The position numbers were made by a program, and so were the translations under genes. The notes under the pieces were generated by a model. It ran no database searches. It was not told the origin of the DNA and saw only the letters and a program-made list of their open reading frames with translations. From assembly GCA_001692895.1 (NCBI GenBank), contig KV748187.1, forward strand, positions 2,286,268-2,350,267: a stretch of 64,000 nt of DNA. The letters run 5' to 3'. This DNA is from Cenococcum geophilum 1.58. Taxonomy: Eukaryota; Ascomycota; Dothideomycetes; Gloniales; Gloniaceae. Below, piece by piece: positions 48,503-59,445 of the stretch (the first letter of the stretch is position 1; the number at the start of each line of letters is the position of its first letter).

Positions 48503-48820
48503 CTACAACCACATATATTCGATCACGAAGCCTATTGATTCTATTGACTGGATCTTATCGATAACCGTTGGACGAATTTCACCAGAACAAGGAATAGTCG
48601 CGAGAGGAAAATAACTTACGAGTGCAACCCCAGCTGCAACGACAAATGCTAGCGCCGAGCCTGGGAGTTGGGTCGAGGGTGCTGCAGCACCTTGAAAAGA
48701 GGTCATAATTGGTGAGAGACCGCTTGTGCTAGTTGGAATATAACCACCGGTGCCTGTGGCATTATAGTTTGCCGCAGCAGTGGAGGTGAAAACAGTGATG
48801 ATGAGGAGCTTGAGTTGCAT
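48503..48820 (-). CDS. Small secreted, possibly GPI-anchored protein; 3' end uncertain
   Basis: The ATG at 48820 starts a signal peptide (MQLKLLIITVFTSTAAANY). A Thr/Ser/Gly-rich stretch follows, then a hydrophobic segment GSALAFVVAAGVAL. This layout is common for short fungal GPI-anchored cell-wall proteins. Right after VAL there is a GTAAGT donor. Read straight through, the protein gains about 38 extra residues (105 total); if spliced, the tail would change. The piggyBac element ends only 20 bp past the stop, so the natural last exon may have been displaced. Function unknown. Confidence 0.55.
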   Translation of the reverse strand: MQLKLLIITVFTSTAAANYNATGTGGYIPTSTSGLSPIMTSFQGAAAPSTQLPGSALAFVVAAGVALVSYFPLATIPCSGEIRPTVIDKIQSIESIGFVIEYMWL

Positions 48821-50101
48821 GATGTTGAAGCGAGAGGTGTAAATGTGACAGGTAATAGAGGGCGGAAAGAACAAGACAAGTCTCTTGGCTTGGAGGTGGA
48901 AGTTGTATAGACAATCCAGGTATGTACAATAGAGGCAGAGAGTATTGATTTGAGAGACTGGTAGTGAGTCATTTCTAAAATATGGCATTATTTAGGATTT
49001 GTATCTGTCGCACTGCTCCAGCCCTAGCAACCGTATCGACTAGCCTCTTCCATGTTGCTAGAGCATTAATACACCATCCTGGCGCATCCGGTTGAAAGCG
49101 TGTGTTGATCACGCTAACCAAAATGCGTACATTTGTACCCAAATGTGGGTAAAAATACGTTTAAATGGCCGTGCTTATTACTTCAAAAGGCATAGATTCT
49201 GCCGTTTGATCACCAAGATCGACACGCGCTTTCAATCGGAGTTGACAAGATGGTGTAGAAGCTTTGAGACAATAGTGGAGCAATGTCGTCAGCGGAGTAG
49301 CGGAAACCTGCGATAAGGTGGTGGGATGTCCAAACATTCCGCTGTCAGGGCAACTTTGGCGGCGGGAAAAGCCTAGTGGCGGGAGCTAGTGATTCTAAAC
49401 CAGCCACCAACACCAAAAATTGTGGAACGGTCAACGAACTTGCATCAACTTAGATCTCACAGCGAGCTACTATCCTATCTTTAATTTAATCTGCCCTACT
49501 GCTACAGCCCCGCTCATAGGAAACAACATGACGATAATAATTCTAACCTTACGATAAAAGTTTTGAGAACGTAAATAACAAATAATTGGAGCAGAGGTAA
49601 CATAAAAATGCAGTCTAGTGAGTTTAAGCTTAGATAAACCTGATAGCGAAATTATACTAAGCTGGACTAAGGGGATATTAAGTGACCTGGTAAAGACTCT
49701 ACGAGGTGTACTAGACCTATAACGTTATATTCCACCTATCAACTTTTTGAAAAATAAATTCGAATTCATAACTGATCATAGTAACACTAAATTGTAATAT
49801 TTGGGAAGTTCGCAAGACTTCAAATAGAAGAAACCAGTCTCAGCGATGAAAATAGGAAACCTAGGTGCCTACAAAATAATAAAACTGATAGCCCCCTTTG
49901 GAACACGCACCTTGAAAGTCATAGCTGCGTATTGCGAGAACCGAGGCTCTTAACTTTCAAGACTGCATTGCAATGAGGGTTGTAGTGGGTTTTCTTCGCT
50001 AAAATTTTTATACCAAGATGAGCTAATTTTAAAAATTGATATAATTTTAAATATTTTCACGCACGACTAATGTGGGGTTTTAAACTCTCGAGTAACATAT
50101 T
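48821..50101. other. Intergenic, no gene seen
   Basis: Contains an isolated open frame (49092-49316) with no recognisable motif and AT-rich stretches toward the tRNA gene. Nothing else is supported. Confidence 0.45.
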
Positions 50102-50183
50102 GGTTGTGTAGTGTAGCGGTCATCACTCCGGATTCTGATATTCGGACATTCCGGCAACCCCGGTTCGAATCCGGGCACGACCT
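50102..50183 (+). tRNA. tRNA-Gln (anticodon CTG) with a 10-nt intron
   Basis: The acceptor stem pairs GGTTGTG with CACGACC. The T arm is CCCGG-TTCGAAT-CCGGG. The anticodon stem pairs CCGGA with TCCGG, with CTG at 50135-50137. The ten bases 50139-50148, directly after position 37, do not fit the loop and are the intron, in the canonical place. A run of T follows the gene as Pol III terminator. It sits at the edge of the right-hand transposon block. Confidence 0.92.
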
Positions 50184-50814
50184 AGATTCTTTTTTTTGCT
50201 TCTTTGCACACTTTGAAGCCGTTTAGGGTATGCCATATGTCCTTCTGAGGGGAGCGAGGGCACTGTTAATTTTTTTGGCCGTTTTATCCCTTAACCCGTC
50301 AAGGTCCTTAGCGTGAGTGGTCTGTGCGGAACATTGTTCTCAACGAAGTCAAAGGCTTCGTATTTCTGAGAACGGAGGCTTGATTCGACCGGTTTGATTG
50401 GTAGGCTCTTATCGATATCGTACAGTTAGGTGTCATAAGTGTCCGTGCTAAGCGAATTTTCAAGACAACCCACCCTATTAAATTATATATAACAACTATA
50501 TAATTAATTTTAAAGCTTTAAAAAATAGCTGAAGTTTATATTATATATTAAATCTAGCTATTACAGCTTTTTTTTCGGTTTAAAACCTATAACTCTTTTA
50601 GAAATCCTATTAGTTCCCTAATAAGATCTATAATATTTAATACTAGATATTAATTTTTTTTTAAAAAAATTTAATATCGCATAAATATTTATATTTATTG
50701 TAACTTAGTATATTTAGAATATTATTTTAAAAGTATAAAAGTTTATTATAATGTTATAAAGTTAAAATTTTTTATTTTATATAGGGAATTTCATTTTTTT
50801 TTCTACTTTTTGAC
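50184..50814. other. Very AT-rich boundary region, no gene
   Basis: From about 50450 the base composition drops to extreme AT, with T and A runs. I could not assign it to an element. It marks the start of the RIP-affected block. Confidence 0.5.
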
Positions 50815-51022
50815 TGTCGGGAATGAGGCAAGTTGCCGTCACATACGGCAAACTGCCGTCACATGATGGCAAGTTGCCATCACGTGTCGCCGCGGCACTA
50901 GCGTGGCGAGGAGCCTTACGTTCCTCGCCCTTCCTTATTCTAATTAATAAGCTTTATTAACTAACATCACTATAACCCTACTCAAGTAGTCGTTATTAGT
51001 AAGTTACCCTATATAACTAATA
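50815..51022 (+). repeat. 5' LTR of Copia A copy 3
   Basis: 208 bp starting TGTCGGGAATGAGG. The end (CTATATAACTAATA) is the RIP form of the family end. It is the reverse complement of the LTRs at 444-637, 6248-6441 and 56415-56622. The palindromic GC-rich core is at about 50822-50905. Confidence 0.8.
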
Positions 51023-51531
51023 CTAATCAGTAGTTAAATATATAGTTAACTATAGAGCAGCTAGGTTTTTGAATAGAAGAGATAGTCTTATATAGGGGTA
51101 CTATATACGCTTATATGGAATAGATCCCGGCAATACTATACTACCTTAGACTTGCGGAAAACTAGTAATAGAAGTATTACTAAGTACTAGGAGATACTAA
51201 GTTGCGTCTATTATACAGAACAACCGCGTTTATAAAGATTTAGTTAAGTACTTTAGGTTAGAAGTATTACTAAACCTAAGGTCCTAAGTTAATATCTAAA
51301 ACGCGTCTAATAACATCTTAAATTGCCTACCTTTTAATAGCAAACTTATAAGATCCTATAAAACCGAAAATCCTACCTACCTTTAACGTACGACACCCTA
51401 TTAATTCTATACCTACTATAGCATTAACCTACCTAAAAATATAAAATAAAGCTATAATTAACCTTATAAACGCTAATAAATAAGACTTAAATGAATTTTT
51501 ATTATACCGTATGGCATATTATAAGGACAGT

Positions 51532-53671
51532 TTTTTATTTTATTTTATTTTTTTATCCGTTATATTATACTACGTACAATACTGCGCATGCAGCCTTTTG
51601 GCTATAGCGCTATAGTTCTATATACATAAATCCTTTTCTTAGGCAGCTTAATATGTACTAGTAGCTATGTCCTAGTAGTTTATAAACCCCTAAATTAGGA
51701 GTTTATAGTTTCCTAGTAAAAATGCTAAGATACTACAACTACTAGGGAATGAGAAAATGGTAAGAAAAACTGTAAGAAATCCTAACCCCTATCCCTATCC
51801 TTTTGCAATTTATTTCTGTCCTTTTGCTCTCTACTGTCTTTTAACCTAAGAGCCTAGTAGGAGCTACCTCCTTCTAGACTCCTATTAATTTTATTCTTCC
51901 ATAGAGTCTTCTACGCTAGTACTATGTACTAATTTAGCTGCTCTAAGATTCTCGCAGTCTCTACTATTAGCAAAGTGTTTTTCTTTACAATTAATGCAAA
52001 GAGGGGTGGTATGCTTGCAAGGCCTGCCGCTTATTAAGCAAGTAGGACAGCAGTGGTCTTTAGATAGATGTGCAGCCGCACAATATCTACAGGCCCTAGT
52101 AGAGCATCTGTCTCCTATATGGCCAAATTTTTGGCAGCTATTACACTGCGTAGTAGGAGAGACTTCGAGGTATTTTACTACCTTAGTAGCTNTACCTGCA
52201 ATTNATATCTCTTTTTGCTTGAGGATTTCTTGTCTTTTTTCTTCGTTCTNTATAGTAAAAACTATAGAGCCAAATCTGGTCTATGGATCGTGTCTTTTTA
52301 CACTAGATAAGATCCATCTAGGTAGTCCTTGTATCCTTATAGGATTAAAAGTCTCAATTTCCTCTTTTAGAAGCTTAGAGCCTCCTTCTCCTAAGAACGG
52401 TAGGGTAGGAACCCCATGGGCTATAATTTAAACCTATGGTTCTAGTTTTTGTTCTCTTTNAAAGGTAAAGCAGTTTTGCCAGATCTCCTTATATTTGACT
52501 AGGAAATCTACATTATACTCTTCTATAGTCGTAAGGAGAATATTTTGTTTTCCTTTAGTTCTAGCTATAGACGCTAGAACTGGCTTTTTTACTTGCAGTT
52601 TTGATACAAATAGTTAATTNACTTTATTTCGTATAGAGAAGGTATCTAGAGGTTAGTCCTTTTCGTNTATAATTAGGACTAGCTTCCTTTCTTATAGCTG
52701 CTTTTTCTTACTTCTAGTAGAAGTAGAACCCCTACTAGAAGGAGAAGGGGTAGAAGGTAGTGGTGGTGATAATGAGGAGGGTAGGGAGGATGAAGAAGAA
52801 GGGAGGTCCTTCTTCAGTCTCTCTGCGTAAGTATTTTTGGTAGAAGCTACCTCCTTACGGAGAGCTCTTACTTCTTCTACTAGTCCTTCTAGGACCTCTT
52901 TTGCCTCTTCTTCTTCTTCTTCTTTTGCAAAGGGGTTTTTTCCTATTAGGATATTTTGTGTATAGTCTACTAGCTGTCCAACTTGTTCTTCTTGCTCTTC
53001 TCCTTCTAGCCCTCTATAGGCCTGGATTAGGCTTCTTAAAGCCTCGCATAGATGTTCCTCCGGAGAAAGGGAAGAGAGAGGTATATTATGCATACTATCT
53101 ATAGTAGTCGTTGGTTTTATTGTCTTTTTTGCAGGTTTTTGGTTTTCTTTTTCAGGAGAAGACTGAGGATGTCCTCTTTTTTCTCCTGTCCTAAACGGGC
53201 CAGGAGAAGGAGAAGGGGGAGAAAAAGTAGATGTAGAATCTTCATCACTTATTTCTATAGGAGGTTTTTTTTTAGACCTATTAGGCCTTGGCATTTTATA
53301 TCTTATAGGGGGGCTTCTAGTTTTTACTATCTTTATACCCTTTCTCCTTACTAATCCTACTAGAAGATTTCTGGGGAGATTAGGCTAAAAGGTAGTAGAA
53401 AGACTAGCCCCTATTAGTATTCGTAGTAGTAGTCGTAGTTTTGGTGTTCCTGTCCGTGCCTCGCTTATAAGCTAGGACCACCCCTAAGAAGAATTTTCTG
53501 CTAGGGGAAAGGGGGTAAAATGACAAATAAATCCACCTCTAGCTCGCTAGGCAGTGAGAATTAGGTCTTGAAAGTTAGGAAATCGATTGTTTTTGATGGT
53601 AAGATGGGTATGCGTAAGTTTTGAAGTGCGGCGCCACCTTTTGGTAAGGTTGCATGTGTGGTGAAGCTTTT
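51532..53671 (-). mobile_element. LINE-like retroposon carrying ORF1 only
   Basis: Inserted in Copia A copy 3 between two copies of TTATAAGGACAGT (51519-51531 and 53672-53684), a 13-bp target duplication. Removing the insert restores continuity with copy 1. Read on the minus strand it ends in an A-rich tail of TAAAA-type units (51532-51556). Size is 2140 bp. It holds a gag-like ORF1 but no endonuclease or reverse-transcriptase frame, so it must have been moved by another element's machinery. Confidence 0.87.
51891..53294 (-). pseudogene. LINE ORF1 (gag-like, zinc-knuckle protein), about five in-frame stops
   Basis: A single frame of 467 codons from ATG (53294) to TAA (51891). The first 200 residues are open: a basic Ser/Pro-rich start, an acidic coiled-coil part (AKEEEEEEAKEVLEGLVEEV) and a Ser-rich stretch. 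The C-terminal part holds tandem knuckles: CNSCQKFGHIGDRC, CRYCAAAHLSKDHC, CPTC and CINCKEKHFANSRDC, the pattern of Tad1-clade and related fungal LINEs. The five stops are TAA/TAG of RIP type, without frameshift. Six N bases lie in this frame. Confidence 0.82.
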
Positions 53672-55018
53672 TTATAAGGACAGTAAATATAATAATATCG
53701 CGCTATAGGAATGTATAAAGGAGGACTTTATTAGATAGATAAAGGAAATATAGGCCCTTATAAATAAGGATATTATATAGGACTTCCATAACTTCCTTTA
53801 GGAGAATAGAGTATTTATCCCTAAGGATAGGGGTACTATTAGAGACAATATTTAGGAGCAGGTTATTAACGTAAAAAAAGAGTATAAATAGACTCTATAA
53901 GAGATTAAGCACTAACTACGCACTATAAGGAAGCTTAACTTATAATAGAACCTAAGTAATATATCTCTAAAGATAAACCTACTTTTACCTTTAACTTCTC
54001 TATATCTAATTTAACCCGTAACCTTAACGTTAAATACTATACCCTAATAAGAGCAGGCATAGGATCCTATTGCTTTACAATTTAATAACCTTTGGACTTT
54101 ACCAACCAGACCTATATCCCCACTACAGCCTATAATATAACCCCTACCTCCTCTATCTTAATCTTAAATTAGAGGCAGTTTAAAATTGCTTATAAAGCTT
54201 ATAAAGCTCTATTTAAATTAGGAGAAGAAGTTTAGCGGGAAATTATATAATATTCTTAATTTAAAACTATATATCTTTTATAACTATTGCTAGAAGGTAG
54301 GAATAGAGTCTAATTAATACTATAACGCCTATTCCGTTATACTTAAGGGCTAAGCTAGTACCTTTTATTATAATTATTTAGTAGAAAAAGGATATAATTT
54401 TAACCGTATAATATATAAGTTAAAATGCCACTTTAAAATAGAAGAGAATAAGTAGTAGTATATATTAGAATAGAGAGAGACTACCTTTCTAAGGATTATT
54501 ACTATAAACCCAGGTATCCCTTAGCTTAATTATCTTTAAAAGCTCTTTAATTAACTTTAGATGACTTAGCATGGATTATCCAAATTATATTAAGAGGACT
54601 TTAGCCTTTATAATTAAGTTATTAGTATATATTAAGGTATTAAAGAATATAACCTTGCTCTCTTTAATCCTATAAATACTTATAAAAAAATATATACTTA
54701 ATTAAGATCTTTTATTAGCACCACTCTATACTCTTAAGAAGTATAGCAATTTAATACCTAACTCTAACCTACTTTAATTAACCCGCCTAACTAATATAAT
54801 TATAACTAAACTAATTAAATATATAGTGGCCGGGGTAGGTAATATAGTAAAGGGTATAATTAACAACTATAAGGTAAAGGTGGAGGCCCTTATAAAGGTT
54901 TATTTTAAAGTAATTACTAAAAGAAGTACTATATTTATAAGAAACCAAATTACTAGTTAACTAGGCATTCTCTTAATAAGCGAAAGGAGGTATATAATAA
55001 ATTTCGCTAGAGTATAAG

Positions 55019-55190
55019 TGTTGGTATAACTCTCTTTATCAATGTATACGAATATCACTTATAGTGGTACGTATACGGTGTTAAAGTTAGTAGTTTGTTG
55101 TTATCTAAAAGTAAGGGGTTGCTTTAAGGTTAGGTTAGCTAACCTCGCTATATAGTCTTATAACTATGTTATATAATTAACGTTCCAACA
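55019..55190 (-). repeat. 3' LTR of Copia B
   Basis: TGTTGGTATAAC ... CGTTCCAACA, 172 bp, with perfect TGTTGG/CCAACA ends. On the minus strand it begins TGTTGGAACG, a common start for fungal Copia LTRs. No second LTR lies in the window. Confidence 0.7.
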
Positions 55191-55354
55191 CTAGAGCAAC
55201 TCTAAAAAGAAGGCTAATCTATACTTTAAAGTTAAGCCTACTTCTAGACTATTTATAGCATATACGTAATAGCTAGCTCTCCCGTCTATAATACGCAATA
55301 GCTATAATAGCGCTAGGGCGCGGCACATGCCATATTCTACCGACTTATCGATTT

Positions 55355-55560
55355 TTTACTAAATTCTGTTATGTTACCAAATTCTGTTAAATTCTGCCAT
55401 ATTATAGAGTTCTGCTAAATTCTACCATATTACCAATTTCTGCCAAATTCTATTAAACCTAACTTCTACTAATTATATGACTTCCTGCTATCTTCTGCCG
55501 GTTATATAAGTTTCTACCGTCTTCTGCTAGTTATATAACCCATAAGCTACCTTCTATTAC
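55355..55560. repeat. Degenerate tandem repeat in Copia B 3' region
   Basis: Repeated AAATTCTGCCATATTACC-like units, then TTCTGCYRGTTATATAA-like units. Both are imperfect, with transitions between copies. Confidence 0.5.
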
Positions 55561-55619
55561 TCCTTACGTTCTACCTAACCTACAGCCTATATATTAACTT
55601 AGTTTATATTAATAAGTCA

Positions 55620-56410
55620 CTATAGGGCGATATAAGGCTTCCCCTTAGTTATCGCGTCCGTAGGGTTAGCTTCGCCATTAATCCATTTAACCTCTGTAAT
55701 CTGCCGACGTTCATAGGCTTATTATAGGCACATTATATCAATTATTAATTGCTTCTCTTATGTGGTTCTAAGTCGTATAAGACAGTTATATAGCGACTTA
55801 GAATTGGTGCAAAGCACAAGCGGGAGGTTGGTCTGTAGGACCTTATCTGCCATAAACTTAATAGCGACGGCGATATTAAAGCTATAAGCTATTCCGTAGA
55901 GTTTAGAGGCTAGAACGCTTCTAGTGACTCTCTTATACTTAATTAAGCTCCAATAGACGATATTGGCCTTCTTAGTTGCGTTAGCTAGTACAATAACGTA
56001 GCCAATTTACGAAGATAGGTCCTTATTATTAGCGAAGGAAGCGTCTATAAATACCAGGAGTTATAAGGTGTTAACGTCTAGCTTAACAAACTTTAGGCCT
56101 CTATTTACGTTCTTAATTTGCTAGCTTAATTGCTTATTAAGACTCTTTACATTATCTTTAACTAGGTTAATTACCTAGGTAGTAAAGGATAGGTTAAATA
56201 AGGCCTCTAGCTAATAGACTAAGGCGATATAGGCTCCTCTGGCGCGTTAAGCAATATACTAGTCCTTTAGCATAAGTAGGCCATACGTAACTTCTCTAGA
56301 GCTAGTGCTATCTACTAGCGTAGTGTTAACCACACTAAGGTTCTTACACTAGCGCTTTTGCGTTAGCGTAATACTCCCGTCTTATATTAATTAAATAAGT
56401 CCTCTATTAA
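55620..56410 (-). pseudogene. Copia B polyprotein C-terminus (RT end and RNase H)
   Basis: The minus-strand frame reads SLNKQLS.QIKNVNRGLKFV, then LLVFIDASFANNKDLSS, IGYVIVLANATKKANIVYW, YKRVTRSVLASKLYGIA, ITEVKWINGEANPTDAITK and GKPYIAL before its stop at 55620. These are Ty1/copia RNase H hallmarks. Few stops are present, so it is less decayed than Copia A. Confidence 0.82.
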
Positions 56411-56414
56411 ACTT

Positions 56415-56622
56415 TATTAGTCACATAGAGTAACTCACCAATAACAACTACTTAAGTAGGGTTACAGTAATATTGGTTAATAAAGCTTATTAATTAGAAT
56501 AAGGGAGGGCGAGGAACTTAAGGCTCCTTACCACGCTAGTACCGCGGCAACACGTAATAGCAACTTGCCATTACGTGACAGCAGTTTGCCGTATATGGCG
56601 GCAACTTGCCTTATTCCCAACA
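56415..56622 (-). repeat. 3' LTR of Copia A copy 2
   Basis: 208 bp from TATTAGTCACATAG to ATTCCCAACA, related to the other Copia A LTRs. It keeps the palindromic core (ACGTGACAGCAGTTTGCCG...). Confidence 0.8.
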
Positions 56623-57207
56623 CTAGCAACTCTTCTTTTATAGTTACCATCTATATATAAATACTGCTTAACTATCATAACAAATATAAACCCTCCTTAC
56701 TTACTATTACTATTGTAGTATAAGTCTCGCTATCCTAAAATTTGCCTCTTAGCACGCGGTGCTTTCTTACTAAGGAGTTATAGGTAGATATCGTGTTAGG
56801 GCCATTAGGGCCGCTAAGGCGCTAGCTATAAGCAAGCCAATAGCAATTTTTTATCCCAGGGATGGAAAATCCTAATTAGCTGGTTTAAGTTAGGGTCTAC
56901 AGAATCTAACCAATTAGATAACTTTAACCGCCGGTTAAAGTTCCTAGATATCTTAAGGCCTTATATAACTAAGATATTTCTAGGGACTCCCTTTTTACCT
57001 AACCTTTAACTTATATATATAGAGTATTTATATTAATAAACGTCTTTAGTGCTTTATTTGGGTTCGCCTTCGTTATTATATCTGCATCGGCAAAATATGG
57101 TACCCTTTCAATGGCCTCAATGGTTGGTGGTTGACGCAATTGGCGCGCAGTTAAGGTCATTTAGCAACTCGACCGACTAGCCTATATCGTGTTTTTTTAA
57201 CACGCAG

Positions 57208-57262
57208 CCTGCGCGCAGCCTGCGCGCAACCTGCGCGCAACCTGCGCGCAACCTGCCAGCAA
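57208..57262. repeat. Minisatellite 1, 11-bp unit
   Basis: Five units of CCTGCGCGCAA, the last degenerate (CCTGCCAGCAA). The sister copy at 63754 has only the degenerate unit, so the array expanded in this copy or shrank in the other. Confidence 0.85.
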
Positions 57263-57414
57263 TCTGCGCATTTGGCAACCATAATTATATTTACCTCTTT
57301 TATACTAATAGCATATTTTAAATAAATAAAAGCTATTTTAAAGCTATTTATAAGGCTAGCAAAATAAATAATATTATTTTAGATAATTAATATAATATAG
57401 CGATGGTTCTCTTC

Positions 57415-57765
57415 TACCTATCTACCTATTAACTTACCTACCTGCCTATCTACCTACCTGCCTGCATCGCCTACCTGTCTGCATTGCCTACCTATCTGCA
57501 TTGCCTACCTGTCTGCATTACCTACCTGTCTGCATTGCCTACCTGTCTGCATTGCCTACCTATCTGCATCGCCTACCTATCTGCATCGCCTACCTGTTTG
57601 CATCTGCCTACCTGTCTATATCTGCCTACCCGTCAGCATCGGCCTACCTGTCTGCATCTACTTGCCTGTCTGCATCTGCTTACCTGTCTGTATCTACCTA
57701 CCTATCTGCATCTACCTACCCATCAGCATCTCCCTGTTTATACCTACCTGTCTGTGCTACCTTAA
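57415..57765. repeat. Minisatellite 2, 17-bp unit
   Basis: About 20 units of CCTACCTGTCTGCATTG with small variations and 16- to 18-bp length variants. The open frames it creates on the plus strand are by-products of the repeat. Confidence 0.88.
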
Positions 57766-57799
57766 ATTCAATCAATTAATCGAATCGTTTATAGTGTTC

Positions 57800-58222
57800 G
57801 CTGGCTAGTCGTTATCGTCTGTTCTGGCGACGGTCGTCTGGTTCTAGCAACGGTCGTCTAGTCTGGTAACGGTCGTCTGGCTCTGTAAACGGTCGTCTAG
57901 CTCTGGTAACGGTCGTCTGGTTCTGGCGACGGTCGTCTAGTTCTAGCGACGGTCGTCTGGTTCTAGCGACGGTCGTCTGGCTCTAGCAACGGTCGTCTAG
58001 TTTTGGCGACAGTCGTCTAACTCTGGAGACGGGTCGTCTGGCTCTGGCGACGGTCGTCTAGTTTCTGGTAACGGTCGTCTAGTTCTGGCGACGGTCGTCT
58101 AGTTCTAGCGACAGTTGTCTGGCTCTAGCGATAGTCGTCTGGCTCTGATGACGATTATCTGGTTCTGGCGACGGTCGTCTGGTTCTAGCGATAGTCATCT
58201 AGTTCTAGCAACGGTCCTCTGC
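57800..58222. repeat. Minisatellite 3, 20-bp unit
   Basis: About 21 units of GGTCGTCTGGTTCTGGCGAC. Most differences are C/T and G/A changes (TCTGG/TCTAG, GCGAC/GTAAC/GCAAC). Confidence 0.9.
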
Positions 58223-58334
58223 TGGCTGCCGTTCTAGTGCCTCCCTAGGTAGGGAGGATGTAAGGAGGAAGGAAGGGTAAAAAATAAGGCGGCTACATAG
58301 GCAGAGACACGTGTAGACGCTATCGGGAATATAG

Positions 58335-59093
58335 CGGGACCCGATGCAGAGCTTCGTGTAGAGCCTCCGTACGCAGAGCTTCGCGCAGAGCCTTGTGCAG
58401 AGCCTCTGTACGTAGAGCTTCGTGTAGAGCCTCCGTATGCAGAGCTTCGCGCAGAGCCTCGTGCAGAGCTTCGTGTAGAGCCTCCGTACGCAGAGCTTCG
58501 CGCAGAGCCTCGTGCAGAGCCTCGTGCAGAGCTTCGTGCAGAGCCTCCGTACGCAGAGCCTCGCGTAGAGCCTCGTGCAGAGCCTCTACGTAGAGCTTCG
58601 TGCAGAGCCTCCGTACGCAGAGCTTCGCGCAGAGCCTCATGCAGAGCCTCTGTACGTAGAGCTCGTGCAGAGCTTCGTGCAGAGCTTCGTGCAGAGCTTC
58701 GTGCAGAGCTTCGTGCAGAGCCTCCGTACGCAGAGCCTCGCGCAGAGCCTCGTGCAGAGCCTCTACGTAGAGCTTCGTGCAGAGCCTCCGTACGCAGAGC
58801 CTCGCGCAGAGCTTCGTGCAGAGCCTCTACGTAGAGCTTCGTGCAGAGCCTCCGTACGCAGAGCTTCGCGCAGAGCCTCGTGCAGAGCCTCTGTACGTAG
58901 AGCTTCGTGTAGAGCTTCGTGTAGAGCTTCGTGTAGAGCTTCGTGTAGAGCCTTGTGCAGAGCCTCGTGTAGAGCTTCGTGTAGAGCTTCGTGTAGAGCC
59001 TTGTGCAGAGCCTCGTGTAGAGCTTCGTGTAGAGCTTCGTGTAGAGCTTCGTGTAGAGCCTTGTGCAGAGCCTTATACAGAGCCTCTAAGTAA
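58335..59093. repeat. Minisatellite 4, 12-bp and 15-bp units
   Basis: About 60 units of AGAGCTTCGTGC and AGAGCCTCGTGC, interspersed with 15-bp variants (AGAGCCTCCGTACGC). Because both lengths are multiples of three, frames stay open on both strands. The resulting low-complexity ORFs should not be read as genes. Confidence 0.9.
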
Positions 59094-59153
59094 TAAGACT
59101 ATGTAAGATTATATAAGATTGCGTAATTGGCATATAGCTTTACCTTAATTACA

Positions 59154-59445
59154 TGTCAAGGAATATACAGTTAGCTTTTAAAGTTGTTAAATAGGTTAAC
59201 TGCGTGTCAAGGAATATGCAGTTAGCTTTTAAAGTTGTTAAATAGGTTAACTGCGTGTCAAGGAATATGCAGTTAGCTTTTAAAGTTGTCAAGTTAGTTA
59301 ATTGCGTATTAAGTTAGTTAAATTGCATGTTAAGTTAGTCAATTGCGTATTAAGTTAGTTAAATTGCATGTCAAGTTGGTCAATTACGTGTCAAGTTAGT
59401 CAATTGCGTGTCAAGTTAGTCAAATTGCATGTCAATTACGCGAAA
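59154..59445. repeat. Minisatellite 5, 51-bp unit followed by 19- to 20-bp units
   Basis: A 51-bp unit repeats at 59154, 59205 and 59256 (the third partial), containing GGAATATGCAGTTAGC and TAAATAGGTTAACTGC. It passes into about seven units of GTCAAGTTAGTCAATTGCGT. Confidence 0.87.

Larger units (their letters stand above)
50815..55018 (+). mobile_element. Copia A (copy 3), plus strand, truncated and interrupted
   Basis: Begins with an LTR (50815-51022) and the internal start CTAATCAGTAG, matching the reverse complement of copy 1 from 6247 leftward. The match breaks at 51531 at a LINE-like insertion and resumes at 53685. It continues to 55018 (AAAGGAGGTATATAATAA..., copy 1 near 4390), where Copia B cuts in. 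Only LTR, gag and the start of the pol region are present. Confidence 0.87.
55019..56414 (-). mobile_element. Copia B element, 3' part only
   Basis: Inserted into Copia A copy 3 at 55018. It starts (on the left) with a 172-bp LTR, followed by an untranslated stretch and the end of a Copia polyprotein. It is cut off at 56414 by another Copia A. Its RNase H text differs clearly from that of Copia A, so it is a separate family. Confidence 0.78.

Noticed and set aside
50184..50450. Possible second piggyBac-type end near 50395-50425
   Set aside because: Only a short, diverged similarity to the right end at 48428-48460. No paired inverted end was found.
51994..52431. 145-residue plus-strand ORF in the LINE
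   Set aside because: Antisense shadow. The minus strand shows the zinc knuckles and keeps one frame with the upstream ORF1.
57484..57779. Cys/Leu/Tyr-rich 92- to 93-residue frames
   Set aside because: Direct translation of the 17-bp minisatellite. It has no start context and no non-repeat part.
58320..59106. Long overlapping open frames on both strands (Arg/Ala/Ser- and Glu/Ala/Leu-rich)
   Set aside because: Produced by the 12- and 15-bp minisatellite, whose period is a multiple of three. No unique sequence, and both strands are open.
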